A DNA stretch of 64,000 nucleotides, taken from NCBI RefSeq assembly GCF_900460245.1, contig NZ_UHIP01000001.1, positions 1,302,001 to 1,366,000 of the forward strand. Reading direction: 5' to 3'. The DNA comes from Vibrio fluvialis (lineage in GTDB: Bacteria > Pseudomonadota > Gammaproteobacteria > Enterobacterales > Vibrionaceae). The notes beneath the pieces were generated by a model. That model saw only the letters and a program-made list of their open reading frames with translations. It was not told the origin of the DNA and searched no databases. Made by a program: the position numbers and the translations under genes. Shown here piece after piece: positions 27,714 to 36,526 of this stretch; position 1 is the stretch's first letter; the number at the start of each line of letters is the position of its first letter.

Positions 27714-29321
27714 TCAAAGCTTGAAGTGGAGAAGTTTGTCATCCAGTTGGCGTGACAGGTCAGCCAGTTTTTCACTCTCTTCGGCCAGATAGTTCGCCGC
27801 CTGCGACATTTCAAGCGCGGCATCATTAATACCACTGACATTGCGGTTCATCTCTTCAGCGACTGCGCTTTGCTCTTCCGCCGCAGTGGCGATTTGTGTC
27901 GCTTTGTCGCTCACATGTTGAATATGATTGACGATCAGTGACAAATCGCTTCCCGCATTTTCAGCGCGTTCTACGCTGTTGTAGGCAAGCTCTTGACTCT
28001 TCTGCATCGCAGTCGCCGTTGTGACGGCCAATTGTTGCAGACGATTAATGGTGGTTTGAATCTCATCGGTCGAGTGGTGAGTGCGGCTCGCGAGATTGCG
28101 CACTTCATCTGCGACTACGGCAAAGCCTCGTCCTTGTTCACCTGCCCGGGCGGCTTCAATCGCTGCGTTCAGTGCCAGCAGGTTAGTCTGCTCTGAAATG
28201 CCACTGATAACCGCTGTGACCTCGCTGATCTGCATGACACCTTCCTTGAGCTTATTCACTTGCTCCGTTGCCAACTCAAGTTCGTGAGATAACGCCTTAA
28301 TGCTGTCGACACTGGAGTGCACATCTTTGTCACCCAGTCCAGCTTCTGTACTCGCATCCATGGTGTCTCGAGCCGTTTCCTCTGCGTGACCTGCAACGTC
28401 AGCGACGGTCGCACTCATTTCATTCATCGCGGTTGCCAACTGACTGAGCTGATCGCGCTGGCTCACAACAGCCTGACTGGTTTCCTCGGCGGAAGAGGCA
28501 ATACGAATCGCTGCCTCAGCGACTTCACTGGCAGATTTGACCGATTCCACTAACGCCTCACGCATCGACGCGACACTTTCGTTGATACGAAGTGCCACAA
28601 TGCCGATTTCATCGTTACCCTCAACTGGTATGGTGGCTGTCAGATCCCCTTGGGCCACCTTCTTCATCGAATCTTTGATTTGTTCGAGAGGATTCACAAT
28701 CGCGCGACTAATGACAATGCCAAAAACAGCCATAACGATAATGGCAATCAGAGTGGCGACGGCCATGTTCCAGAACTGTTTTTCGACCGCTCGTTCGATA
28801 TCATCCAGCAGCATCCCTGAACCAATAATCCATCCCCATGGGGCAAAACCATGAACGGCGGAAAGTTTGTCTGCTTCTTTGCCAGATGCGGTTTTCCAAG
28901 AGTAGGTGAGTACGCCATGTTGACCGCCTCTGGCTAAATCAACCATGGTGTACCAGAAGCTGTCCTCGCCGCTTCGATCATTGCCCATTTGCTGGCCCAC
29001 CAGATCTGGGCGCAAAGGATGAACAACCACCTGACGAGACTCATCAATAACAAACAGATAGTTATCGCTATCAAAACGGACTGAATTGATCAGGGCTTTC
29101 GCCGCTTCCTGAGCTTGTTGTTTAGGCTGTGATTTTTCCAGATAGGCTATCTGGGAAAGTGTGGTGTTAATGACGGCATTGAGGCGTGCCTCACGCTCGG
29201 CAACTAAATTGTTTTTCAATGCTGTGGCGGCAATGAATAACAGACTGACAAACCCTATGATGCCAACCAATAGAATAATAGCCAGCTTATAGCTGACCCT
29301 AATGTTCTTAAGCTTCAACAT
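27714..29321 (-). CDS. Methyl-accepting chemotaxis protein with Cache sensor domain
   Basis: Membrane chemoreceptor of 535 residues. ATG 29321 (upstream GGAAAC) gives an N-terminal helix at residues ~14-34, a single-Cache periplasmic domain (~35-190; core [24 protein letters not shown]), a second membrane helix, HAMP, and the signalling domain. The invariant hairpin tip is present ([19 protein letters not shown]...[13 protein letters not shown]). The C-terminus lacks an NWETF-type CheR pentapeptide. The ligand is unknown; related sCache receptors bind small carboxylates. A longer frame to 29447 would add unlikely residues before the membrane helix. Confidence 0.92.
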   Translation of the reverse strand: MLKLKNIRVSYKLAIILLVGIIGFVSLLFIAATALKNNLVAEREARLNAVINTTLSQIAYLEKSQPKQQAQEAAKALINSVRFDSDNYLFVIDESRQVVVHPLRPDLVGQQMGNDRSGEDSFWYTMVDLARGGQHGVLTYSWKTASGKEADKLSAVHGFAPWGWIIGSGMLLDDIERAVEKQFWNMAVATLIAIIVMAVFGIVISRAIVNPLEQIKDSMKKVAQGDLTATIPVEGNDEIGIVALRINESVASMREALVESVKSASEVAEAAIRIASSAEETSQAVVSQRDQLSQLATAMNEMSATVADVAGHAEETARDTMDASTEAGLGDKDVHSSVDSIKALSHELELATEQVNKLKEGVMQISEVTAVISGISEQTNLLALNAAIEAARAGEQGRGFAVVADEVRNLASRTHHSTDEIQTTINRLQQLAVTTATAMQKSQELAYNSVERAENAGSDLSLIVNHIQHVSDKATQIATAAEEQSAVAEEMNRNVSGINDAALEMSQAANYLAEESEKLADLSRQLDDKLLHFKL

Positions 29322-29503
29322 GACGTTTCCTACCCAACCAATTGATGTACGCTGTTCTTGTTTCGGACTGTTATTTATTGGAATTATGTTGGGACCGAGA
29401 TCCCGCTTTAAGCGTGGTAGAAAAGTACGAGAATTCAACCGCATCAAGCAAGATTGTTAGCTGCTTCAAGAAAAATATTCACGGGTTAAATAAAACACTA
29501 AAT

Positions 29504-29527
29504 AAAAAGGGAGGCCACAGGCCTCCC
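29504..29527 (-). terminator. Terminator of the ACT-domain gene
   Basis: On the minus strand GGGAGGCC-TGT-GGCCTCCC is followed by TTTTTA, 27 bases after the stop codon. Confidence 0.85.
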
Positions 29528-29553
29528 GAACATCGATACATTCTTGTGTGTTG

Positions 29554-30066
29554 TTATGCTTCCAGAATGACCCGAGTGTCTTCACTCAGGGCTTCGAGCT
29601 CTTTGGCGACATCATCAATGTCTATTTCTGGTGGCAGGCGAATTGCCATATTGGCCGTGAACAAACTGGAACTCACACCGCCGCCACCGGCAATGAATAC
29701 GCGTTGGCAGTCCATATCGAGAATACTGATGCCTTGGCTATCAAGCACGTGGGTAATCTCGTTGACGATGCCGTAGCGATCATTGGCATCTAACCGCAAC
29801 TGGTAAATGGTGTCTTCTTTGTGCGGTTTCGTATCGCAGTCTACTATTTGTACCAGTAGATCCGGGTAGGACTGGAATGCTTCTTTGACGACTTGTGCTT
29901 TAGCGAGCGGCATTTCAACCTTAATCACCGCAGCTACTTGATCTTCAATGAAATTTACTTTGCTGATTAGCCACTTACCATCATTTTCATGAGTGATAGC
30001 GGCCAGTTGTTTAATGGTGGACGGCGTTGCTGTGCCCACAAAATTTACAATAAAAGTACAAGTCAT
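29554..30066 (-). CDS. ACT-domain protein, GcvR-like
   Basis: Cytoplasmic protein of 170 residues built from two ACT domains (first ~1-75, second ~90-165 with GIVNEITHVLDSQGISILDM), the layout of the glycine cleavage regulator GcvR. Such proteins bind amino acids and modulate partner proteins; no DNA-binding motif is present. ATG 30066 is chosen over 30078 because GGAGG lies 5 bases upstream. No glycine cleavage genes are nearby, so the name is by fold only. Confidence 0.75.
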   Translation of the reverse strand: MTCTFIVNFVGTATPSTIKQLAAITHENDGKWLISKVNFIEDQVAAVIKVEMPLAKAQVVKEAFQSYPDLLVQIVDCDTKPHKEDTIYQLRLDANDRYGIVNEITHVLDSQGISILDMDCQRVFIAGGGGVSSSLFTANMAIRLPPEIDIDDVAKELEALSEDTRVILEA

Positions 30067-30284
30067 AACGGCCTCCAAACTTCACCTTGGTCATCCTTTT
30101 CTATGAGTTTAGGTGTTGTGAGGCGTCGGGGATTGATGAAAGTCAATTTTTTGGAGGACGGAATGGGGCAAGTTTCAATATTTCAAACCTCAGCACAATT
30201 TTGGCTCATTGAAACAGTGATTTATAGGTGAGGTTATCAGAAAGCATCTGTTGTTGAGAGGGATGTTAATAATTGTTTAAAAGC

Positions 30285-30300
30285 TGTGATCGATCTCATG
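30285..30300 (+). promoter_or_regulatory. CRP-like site upstream of the gluconate TRAP operon
   Basis: TGTGATCGATCTCATG matches the TGTGA-N6-TCACA consensus at 8 of the 10 specific bases. It lies 28 bp (centre to centre) upstream of the first GntR-like operator. Catabolite control would fit a gluconate operon. Confidence 0.5.
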
Positions 30301-30313
30301 GACACAATATAGG

Positions 30314-30353
30314 AGTTACCAGTAACATTCACCCTGCAAGTTACCGGTAACAT
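30314..30353 (+). promoter_or_regulatory. Two GntR-type operators
   Basis: GTTACCAGTAAC (30315-30326) and GTTACCGGTAAC (30340-30351), each followed by AT, match the gluconate repressor (LacI-family GntR) operator ATGTTACCGGTAACAT. Their centres are 25 bp apart, about 60-80 bp before the dctP-like start. No gntR gene is in the window. Confidence 0.8.
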
Positions 30354-30398
30354 AAAAACATAAACCGGTTTTTACGTGAAACTCTTAAGGACGATTCA

Positions 30399-31415
30399 AT
30401 GAAAGCTATGACGAGAACGCTTATCGCTGCCGCGGTGACAGGTTTAGTATCCATGTCTGCAATGGCTGCGGATTTCAAACTCAAGATTCAGTCTTCTGAC
30501 CCATCAGGTGACCGCAACTTCCAAATCCAACAAAACTGGGCTGACCGTGTCGAAAAAATGTCGGGTGGTCGTATCGATATCGATTTACTGCCAGTGGGTG
30601 CGGTGGTCAAACACACGGAAACGTTGAGCGCTATCAAGATGGGTATTCTTGATGGTCACGTCACCGCGACGGAGTTTTTCTCAGGTCAGGATCCTGCGTT
30701 TGGTCTGCTGGGTAACATGGTCGGTGCTTGGTCTGACACAACCCAGTTGCTTCAGTACATGAACTACGGCGGTGGTAACGAACTTTTAACGGAACTTTAC
30801 AAACCATACGGCGTGCATTTCATCGGTGCCTCGACAACGGGCGTTGAATCTCTGGTATCGAAAAAACCTCTTGATGGTGTGGCGGATCTGAAAGGTCTGA
30901 AGCTGCGTGCGCCGGAAGGTCTGGTTCAACAGGTATTTGCTGCAGCCGGTGCAACGCCTGTTAACCTACCAGGTTCTGAAGTATTTACTGGCCTGAGCAA
31001 AGGTGTTATCGATGCGGCGGACTATACCGTGTTCTCGACCAACCAAAAAGCGGGCATGAACGACATCGCGGTGCATCCAGTTCAGCCTGGTTTCCACTCT
31101 CTGCCACTGATCGATATTTCAATCAGCCAGAAGAAATGGGACAAAATGCCAGCGGATCTGCAACAGATTCTGGAAACATCAGTACGCGACTTCTCTTATG
31201 ACATCACCACTCAGCTGAAAATTGCTGACCAGGCGGCAGTGAAAGAAGCGAGCGCAAATCCGAAAATTACGATTCACAACTGGTCAGACGAAGAGCGCAA
31301 GAAATTCCGCGAAATCGCACGTAGCCAATGGAAAGTGTTTGCAGAGCGTTCTCCAAATGCACAGAAAGTGTATGACTCTGTAACCCAGTTCCTGGAAAAC
31401 AACGACCTACTTTAA
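30399..31415 (+). CDS. TRAP transporter solute-binding protein (DctP family), probably gluconate
   Basis: Periplasmic binding protein of 338 residues with a signal peptide ending SAMA (residues 1-23). The family core motifs are WADRVEKMSGGRIDIDLLPVG, and the conserved arginine in LKGLKLRAPEG, which contacts the carboxylate of the substrate. GntR-like operators upstream and gluconokinase plus 6-phosphogluconate dehydrogenase genes downstream make gluconate, or a related sugar acid, the most likely substrate. Known gluconate permeases are usually GntP-type, so a TRAP importer is a notable choice. Ribosome site AAGGACG. Confidence 0.88.
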   Translation: MKAMTRTLIAAAVTGLVSMSAMAADFKLKIQSSDPSGDRNFQIQQNWADRVEKMSGGRIDIDLLPVGAVVKHTETLSAIKMGILDGHVTATEFFSGQDPAFGLLGNMVGAWSDTTQLLQYMNYGGGNELLTELYKPYGVHFIGASTTGVESLVSKKPLDGVADLKGLKLRAPEGLVQQVFAAAGATPVNLPGSEVFTGLSKGVIDAADYTVFSTNQKAGMNDIAVHPVQPGFHSLPLIDISISQKKWDKMPADLQQILETSVRDFSYDITTQLKIADQAAVKEASANPKITIHNWSDEERKKFREIARSQWKVFAERSPNAQKVYDSVTQFLENNDLL

Positions 31416-31438
31416 TTACCGCTATTTCCTTCATTTGA

Positions 31439-31465
31439 GAGAGGGCAGTTTTGCCCTCTCGTTTT
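31439..31465 (+). terminator. Hairpin with short T-run between binding-protein and DctQ genes
   Basis: GAGAGGGCA/TGCCCTCTC stem, 4-nt loop, GTTTT. It sits inside the operon and probably gives more binding protein than permease by partial termination or by protecting the upstream mRNA. Confidence 0.75.
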
Positions 31466-31480
31466 AAACAAGAGTTCGTT

Positions 31481-32038
31481 ATGAGCGAGAATAAGCTACC
31501 TGCTGCGTCTATCCATGATGAGCAGCCGAAAAACGCGCTGGATCGCTGGATTCTGCGTCTGGGCAACGCGCTGAGCTTGCTGTTTCTGTTCACGGTTGCG
31601 ATTTCCTTTTATGAAGTAGTGATGCGCTACGCGTTCAACGCCCCAACAACGTGGGTACATGAAACTGCTGCCTTTGTTGGCGGAACACTGTTTGTGTTTG
31701 GCGGTGTGTATGCGATGGCAGCCGACAAACATGTGCGTGTAGTGCTGATTTACGATCACGTTTCGCGTCGCACTAAACATTATCTGAATCTGGTGCATCA
31801 CATTGTCGGTCTCGCGTTTGCGGGCATGATGGCGTACGCCTCTTACGTTACGGTAGAAGCGTCCTGGTTTGCTCCATGGGGTGAGATGCGTCTGGAAACC
31901 TCAGGTTCGGCGTTTAACCCTCCGTATCCGGCACTTCTGAAAGCCGTTATCTTCATCACGTTAGTGATTCTGGTCGTGCAGTTTGTGCTGCATTTGATTC
32001 AAGAGATTCAAGCCCTGAGGAATAAACACGATGTTTGA
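31481..32038 (+). CDS. TRAP transporter small permease (DctQ)
   Basis: Inner-membrane subunit of 185 residues with four hydrophobic segments (~33-57, 68-88, 106-127, 153-176). The family motif EVVMRYAFNAPTTWVHETA follows the first helix. ATG 31481 is chosen because the upstream frame runs through the hairpin. The gene overlaps the large permease gene by 8 bases. Confidence 0.9.
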   Translation: MSENKLPAASIHDEQPKNALDRWILRLGNALSLLFLFTVAISFYEVVMRYAFNAPTTWVHETAAFVGGTLFVFGGVYAMAADKHVRVVLIYDHVSRRTKHYLNLVHHIVGLAFAGMMAYASYVTVEASWFAPWGEMRLETSGSAFNPPYPALLKAVIFITLVILVVQFVLHLIQEIQALRNKHDV

Positions 32039-33347
32039 TCTTTCTTCAATTGGTATTGAGTGGGGCAGCCTCCTGATGCTGGCGATGATGATCGGCCTGC
32101 TGCTCACGGGTATGCAGCTGGCGTTCGTCACTGGTTTTGTCGCTATCTTTTTCACTCTGGGTTGGTTTGGTGTGGATGCAATTCCACTGGTAACCAGCCG
32201 TATGTACAGCTTTGCTTCTGACTACATCTTCCTAGCCATTCCTATGTTCGTTCTGATGGCGGCGATGTTGGATCACTCAGGGATCGCTCGCGACTTGTTT
32301 GATGCCATGAAGTCTGTCGGTCGTAAAGTGCGCGGTGGTGTTGCGGTTCAGACGCTGTTGGTTGCGGTTCTTTTGGCATCCATGTCTGGCGTTATCGGCG
32401 GTGAAACGGTACTGCTGGGTATTCTCGCGCTGCCACAAATGCTGCGCTTGGGTTATGACCGCAAACTGGCGATCGGTACCACGTGTGCAGGCGGCGCATT
32501 GGGCACCATGCTGCCACCGAGTATCGTTCTGATTATTTACGGTATGACCGCGAGCGTGTCGATTGGCGACCTGTTTAAAGCTGCTTTCCTGCCCGCGTTT
32601 ATTCTGGCTGCGTGTTACATCGCTTACGTATTGGTGCGTTGTTACCTGAATCCTTCTCTGGCTCCAAGCTTTGAAGAAGAGCTGGAAGAAGAAACAGAAC
32701 ATCCGAATTACTTTAAAGCACTGTTTTTCCCGCTGCTGTCTGTGGCGGTTGTACTGGGCAGTATCTACACCGGTATTGCATCCGTCACTGAAGCGTCAGC
32801 TTTGGGTGTTGTGGGCATTATGATCAGTGCCATCATCCGCCGTGAAATGAGCTGGAATATGCTCAAAGATAGCGCCGTCGCGACGATGCGTACCTGCGGG
32901 ATGATCATCTGGATTGGTATCGGTGCGAGCGCGTTAGTTGGGGTTTACAACCTGATGGGCGGTATTGATTTCGTTGAAGAAACCATTCTGGCTCTGTCTG
33001 GCGGTAGCGCCATGGCCACACTGCTCATCATGATGGTGATTCTGCTGGTGTTGGGGATGTTCCTCGACTGGGTTGGTGTTGCACTCCTGACAATGCCTAT
33101 TTTCGTACCAATCATCAGTAATCTGGGCTTTGACCCGATTTGGTTCGGCGTGGTGTTCTGTCTGAACATGCAAGTGTCATTCCTGTCGCCACCTTTTGGC
33201 CCGGCCGCGTTTTATCTCAAGTCCGTGGCGCCGAAAGACATCAGTCTGGGTTTGATTTTTACCTCGCTGATCCCGTTCATTTTCATGCAGATTTTCGTGC
33301 TGGCTCTGGTTATCGCATTCCCTCAGTTGGCAATGTGGTGGCAATAA
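32031..33347 (+). CDS. TRAP transporter large permease (DctM)
   Basis: Inner-membrane translocation subunit of 438 residues, typical length, with about 12 hydrophobic segments. It drives Na+-coupled uptake with DctQ and the binding protein. The motifs IPMFVLMAAMLDHSGIARDLF and TLLVAVLLASMSGVIGGETV, and the C-terminal QVSFLSPPFGPAAFYLKSVAP, are family hallmarks. Start codon overlaps dctQ. Confidence 0.93.
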   Translation: MFDLSSIGIEWGSLLMLAMMIGLLLTGMQLAFVTGFVAIFFTLGWFGVDAIPLVTSRMYSFASDYIFLAIPMFVLMAAMLDHSGIARDLFDAMKSVGRKVRGGVAVQTLLVAVLLASMSGVIGGETVLLGILALPQMLRLGYDRKLAIGTTCAGGALGTMLPPSIVLIIYGMTASVSIGDLFKAAFLPAFILAACYIAYVLVRCYLNPSLAPSFEEELEEETEHPNYFKALFFPLLSVAVVLGSIYTGIASVTEASALGVVGIMISAIIRREMSWNMLKDSAVATMRTCGMIIWIGIGASALVGVYNLMGGIDFVEETILALSGGSAMATLLIMMVILLVLGMFLDWVGVALLTMPIFVPIISNLGFDPIWFGVVFCLNMQVSFLSPPFGPAAFYLKSVAPKDISLGLIFTSLIPFIFMQIFVLALVIAFPQLAMWWQ

Positions 33348-33375
33348 ACCAAGCGATATAACTTTTTTGTAGAGC

Positions 33376-33394
33376 GGCCCCATTCTGTGGGGCC
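33376..33394 (+). repeat. Hairpin between the dctM-like gene and gntK
   Basis: GGCCCCA/TGGGGCC stem with a 5-nt loop and no T-run. Probably an mRNA-stability element, not a terminator. Confidence 0.5.
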
Positions 33395-33412
33395 TTAGGG
33401 AAGTATTGTCCT

Positions 33413-33919
33413 ATGAAACCAAGAAAAATATTAGTGATGGGGGTTTCTGGCTGCGGAAAAAGCTCGATTGGTAGCAAAATTGCCGAAGCGCTGGGCCTGA
33501 AATTCTTTGATGGTGACGATTACCATCCACAACAAAATGTAGAAAAAATGCGTCAGGGGATTCCTCTGACGGATGAAGACCGCTACGGCTGGCTGCAAAC
33601 TTTAAATCGCCTCTTTATCGAGCAAGAATCGGCAGTGATTGCCTGTTCGGCTCTTAAGCCAGAGTATCGTGATATTTTGCGCACCAACAACGAAGAGCTG
33701 GTGATTGTTTACCTAGAGGGTGATTACGACACCATCTGGTCACGCCTTAAACAGCGCTCCGACCACTACTTTCAGGGTGAAAAGATGCTGAAAAGCCAGT
33801 TCGCGACCTTGGTTGAGCCGCAGGCTGGAGAGGCCATCTTTGTCGATATTTCTCAATCACTGGACGACGTGGTGGCTCAGGCACTCACCGCGATTAGCCA
33901 ACTGGGAGCCAAGTTATGA
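33413..33919 (+). CDS. gntK: Gluconokinase
   Basis: Cytoplasmic kinase of 168 residues that phosphorylates D-gluconate to 6-phosphogluconate. The P-loop is GVSGCGKSS starting at residue 10; the gluconate-binding motif FFDGDDYHPQQNVEKM and CSALKPEYRD are typical. Its stop overlaps the start of the dehydrogenase gene by 4 bases (ATGA). Together they would take imported gluconate into the oxidative pentose phosphate pathway. Confidence 0.94.
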   Translation: MKPRKILVMGVSGCGKSSIGSKIAEALGLKFFDGDDYHPQQNVEKMRQGIPLTDEDRYGWLQTLNRLFIEQESAVIACSALKPEYRDILRTNNEELVIVYLEGDYDTIWSRLKQRSDHYFQGEKMLKSQFATLVEPQAGEAIFVDISQSLDDVVAQALTAISQLGAKL

Positions 33920-35403
33920 GTTTCCAAATCGCCATGATCGGGCTGGGTGTGATGGGCAAAAGCCTGGCACTGAATTTGGTTGATCACGGGATCAAGGTTG
34001 CCGGATACGACTTAAATCAGGCGAATCGAATACGCACCCTGCAAGAAGCGGCGTCTCTGAGTACGATCGCAGGCAAAGGACAGTTTGCCGCGGCGGATGA
34101 TTTAGCTCATCTGTTGAGTTTGCTGGATAAACCGCGGGTGATTGCACTTTCAGTTCCGGCCGGCGATATCGTCGATCAAGTGATCACACAGTTACTGGAT
34201 GCGGGTTTAGAACCTCAGGATATTGTTATCGATACGGGTAACAGCTTGTGGACGGATTCTGAACGTCGCGAACACGTTTATACGGGCCGTTTACGTTTCT
34301 TCAGCACCGCCGTCTCTGGGGGAGAACAAGGTGCGCGTCACGGCCCGTCTCTTATGGCAAGCGGCGATCAAGAAGCGTGGGCATTCATCGAGCCAATGTG
34401 GCAAGCCATTGCTGCAAAAGTCGATGCTGCTGGTAAACCGATTGATTCCCATCAACAAGGTGACTCTTGCGCCGCATATCTGGGGCCTGCAGGTGCTGGC
34501 CATTACGTTAAAATGGTGCACAACGGGATTGAATACGCGGACATGCAGCTGATTTGTGAAGCGTACCAATACCTGCGTGACGTGATGACGCTGTCGGCAC
34601 AAGAGATTGGTCAGGTGTTCGAAGGCTGGAATCAGGGCGTTCTGAATAGCTACCTGATGGAAATCAGTGCGGATATTCTGCAACAACAAGATCCGCAAAC
34701 AGGTGCGATGCTGGTTGATATGATCCTTGATACCGCCGAACAAAAAGGTACCGGATTGTGGACGGCGGTGAACAGCTTGCAAACCGGTTGCCCGGCGCCA
34801 AGCCTGGCTCAGGCTGTATTTGCTCGTGCCTTGAGCGCAAACAAGGCGCGCCGTTCGTTAGCCAGTAAACAACTGCCTGCGCAGACAATGATCGCTGACT
34901 ACTGTCTGGATACCGTTCTGCGTGATCTGGAATCAGCGCTCTATTGCGCTAAGCTCGCGGTTTACGCGCAAGGCTTTGACCTGATGAAAACTACGTCAGA
35001 CAAAGAAGGGTGGAAACTGAATTTTGCTGATATCGCGCGCATTTGGCGCTCAGGCTGCATTATTCGAGCGGGTTTCCTACATCAGATTGCGATGGCTTAT
35101 CAGTCTCAGCCAGAGTTAGAGCATCTGTTGCTTGCCCCTGAGTTTGCCTCTGCATTGTCAGATAGACTGCCGGGATGGCGTCAAATTGCAGCTCAATCGA
35201 TGTTCAGTGGAGTTCCGATGCCGAGTCTGACGTCTGCGCTGAGTTATTACGATGCGCTTCGCTGCGAAGTGCTGCCTGCCAATCTGCTTCAAGCGCAACG
35301 CGATTATTTCGGGGCGCATACGTACGCTCGAGTTGATCAGCCGGCAGGCAAGAAGTTTCATTTGCTGTGGGAAACACAACATCGCCAGCAGGTAGAACGT
35401 TAA
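33916..35403 (+). CDS. gnd: 6-phosphogluconate dehydrogenase, decarboxylating
   Basis: Cytoplasmic enzyme of 495 residues producing ribulose 5-phosphate, CO2 and NADPH. The cofactor motif is GLGVMGKSLALNL; the substrate-binding motif is GPAGAGHYVKMVHNGIEYADMQ, with the catalytic lysine in HYVKMVHN; GTGLWTA replaces the usual GTGKWT. The length is some 15-25 residues above the commonest Gnd, and several usual positions differ, so this may be an operon-specific paralogue. Translation is coupled to gntK. Confidence 0.9.
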   Translation: MSFQIAMIGLGVMGKSLALNLVDHGIKVAGYDLNQANRIRTLQEAASLSTIAGKGQFAAADDLAHLLSLLDKPRVIALSVPAGDIVDQVITQLLDAGLEPQDIVIDTGNSLWTDSERREHVYTGRLRFFSTAVSGGEQGARHGPSLMASGDQEAWAFIEPMWQAIAAKVDAAGKPIDSHQQGDSCAAYLGPAGAGHYVKMVHNGIEYADMQLICEAYQYLRDVMTLSAQEIGQVFEGWNQGVLNSYLMEISADILQQQDPQTGAMLVDMILDTAEQKGTGLWTAVNSLQTGCPAPSLAQAVFARALSANKARRSLASKQLPAQTMIADYCLDTVLRDLESALYCAKLAVYAQGFDLMKTTSDKEGWKLNFADIARIWRSGCIIRAGFLHQIAMAYQSQPELEHLLLAPEFASALSDRLPGWRQIAAQSMFSGVPMPSLTSALSYYDALRCEVLPANLLQAQRDYFGAHTYARVDQPAGKKFHLLWETQHRQQVER

Positions 35404-35409
35404 GCCAAT

Positions 35410-35436
35410 AAAAAAGCGCCTACAGGCGCTTTTTTT
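35410..35436 (+). terminator. Terminator of the gluconate operon
   Basis: AAAAAAGCGCCT/AGGCGCTTTTTT palindrome with a T-run; it may also serve the convergent DUF3943 gene. Confidence 0.9.
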
Positions 35437-35450
35437 ACAACTCGGATAAA

Positions 35451-36350
35451 TTAGAACGTCACTTTAAAACTGGCGCCAATGAACTGGGTGTCGTAAGTCG
35501 CACCTGAGTCGAGGGCAAACTTGGCCGCATCCTGATTGCCAAACCATGGATTACTTTCAAACTGGAATTCGGCTGAACCGCCCCAGGCGTTACTCACCCA
35601 TCCGTGAATGTGACCGACCGGGTTTAAGAAGAATAGGGTGACGCTACCGACGCTTTCAGAGCCCAAAACTTCACCGCCGTTATCCACGATGTCCTGTTCT
35701 GCCTCAAACATCATTTCACCAACCACGGCACCAAAAAATGGAGTGATAAAAAGGTCCTGCCACGACGGTACTTCTGCAAAAGCTTCAACCCCGTATTCCC
35801 AAAATAGCCCGGACATTGCCGCTGAATAAAGAAATGACTCAAACTCATTGAAACCGGCATGACGCGCCGCAGTGTAGTATACACCACCAAAATAGGGGTG
35901 CATGACGTAGTTGAGGTAGTGCTCGTCTCGGTCCCAGGTCGGTCCCTGAGAAACGTTGTCCCACCATTTCTGCCCCAAACCGCTCAGGTTACGGTCATCT
36001 TCATCCCACTTGGTGATGGACTCTGGCAGCAGTGTCATCAGACCAACGGTCACGACACTCAAACCCAGAATGGTATACGTTTGATCTTTCAGGTAATCCC
36101 AATCTTTAGTATCAGATGGCGTCAGGTAGCGGGGGAGTGCAGGTTCATCCACTTTCAGCTCTTGCTCACCATCCAAGTTCATTGCCAGAGGTGAAACCGC
36201 TTTATAGCGGTATGGAGATTCGTTGTTGCAACTGACGGTTTGGCACTCTACCGAGTAGGATAATTCGATGTGTGGGCTGATATCGTATTGTGCTGCGTGG
36301 GCACAAGCGGGTAACGATAACATCAATGCAGTGATGCGTTTTATTGACAC
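35451..36350 (-). CDS. DUF3943-type envelope protein
   Basis: Exported protein of 299 residues, function unknown. GTG 36350 with GGAG upstream gives a clean signal peptide (SIKRITALMLSLPACAHAA); the longer frame starts with a run of isoleucines and is unlikely. Middle residues include aromatic-rich motifs (YLNYVMHPYFGGVYYTAARHAG, GLFWEYGVEAFAEVPSWQD) that recur in DUF3943 proteins. The last residues (ASFKVTF) look like an outer-membrane barrel end, ending in phenylalanine. It is convergent with the gluconate operon. Confidence 0.72.
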   Translation of the reverse strand: MSIKRITALMLSLPACAHAAQYDISPHIELSYSVECQTVSCNNESPYRYKAVSPLAMNLDGEQELKVDEPALPRYLTPSDTKDWDYLKDQTYTILGLSVVTVGLMTLLPESITKWDEDDRNLSGLGQKWWDNVSQGPTWDRDEHYLNYVMHPYFGGVYYTAARHAGFNEFESFLYSAAMSGLFWEYGVEAFAEVPSWQDLFITPFFGAVVGEMMFEAEQDIVDNGGEVLGSESVGSVTLFFLNPVGHIHGWVSNAWGGSAEFQFESNPWFGNQDAAKFALDSGATYDTQFIGASFKVTF

Positions 36351-36526
36351 GGTAGCTCCAAGACGTTGTTTTATAATAATGATCAGTATCACAATTATCT
36401 ATTAAAGTAGCGGGGATGAAAATAATCAAATCGCTTATTGACACAAAACTGATAGAGATACTGGGCCATTCAACGATATAGTGGCCAAAGAATGGTGTCA
36501 CAAAGAACCCAAATAAGGTCATAGAT

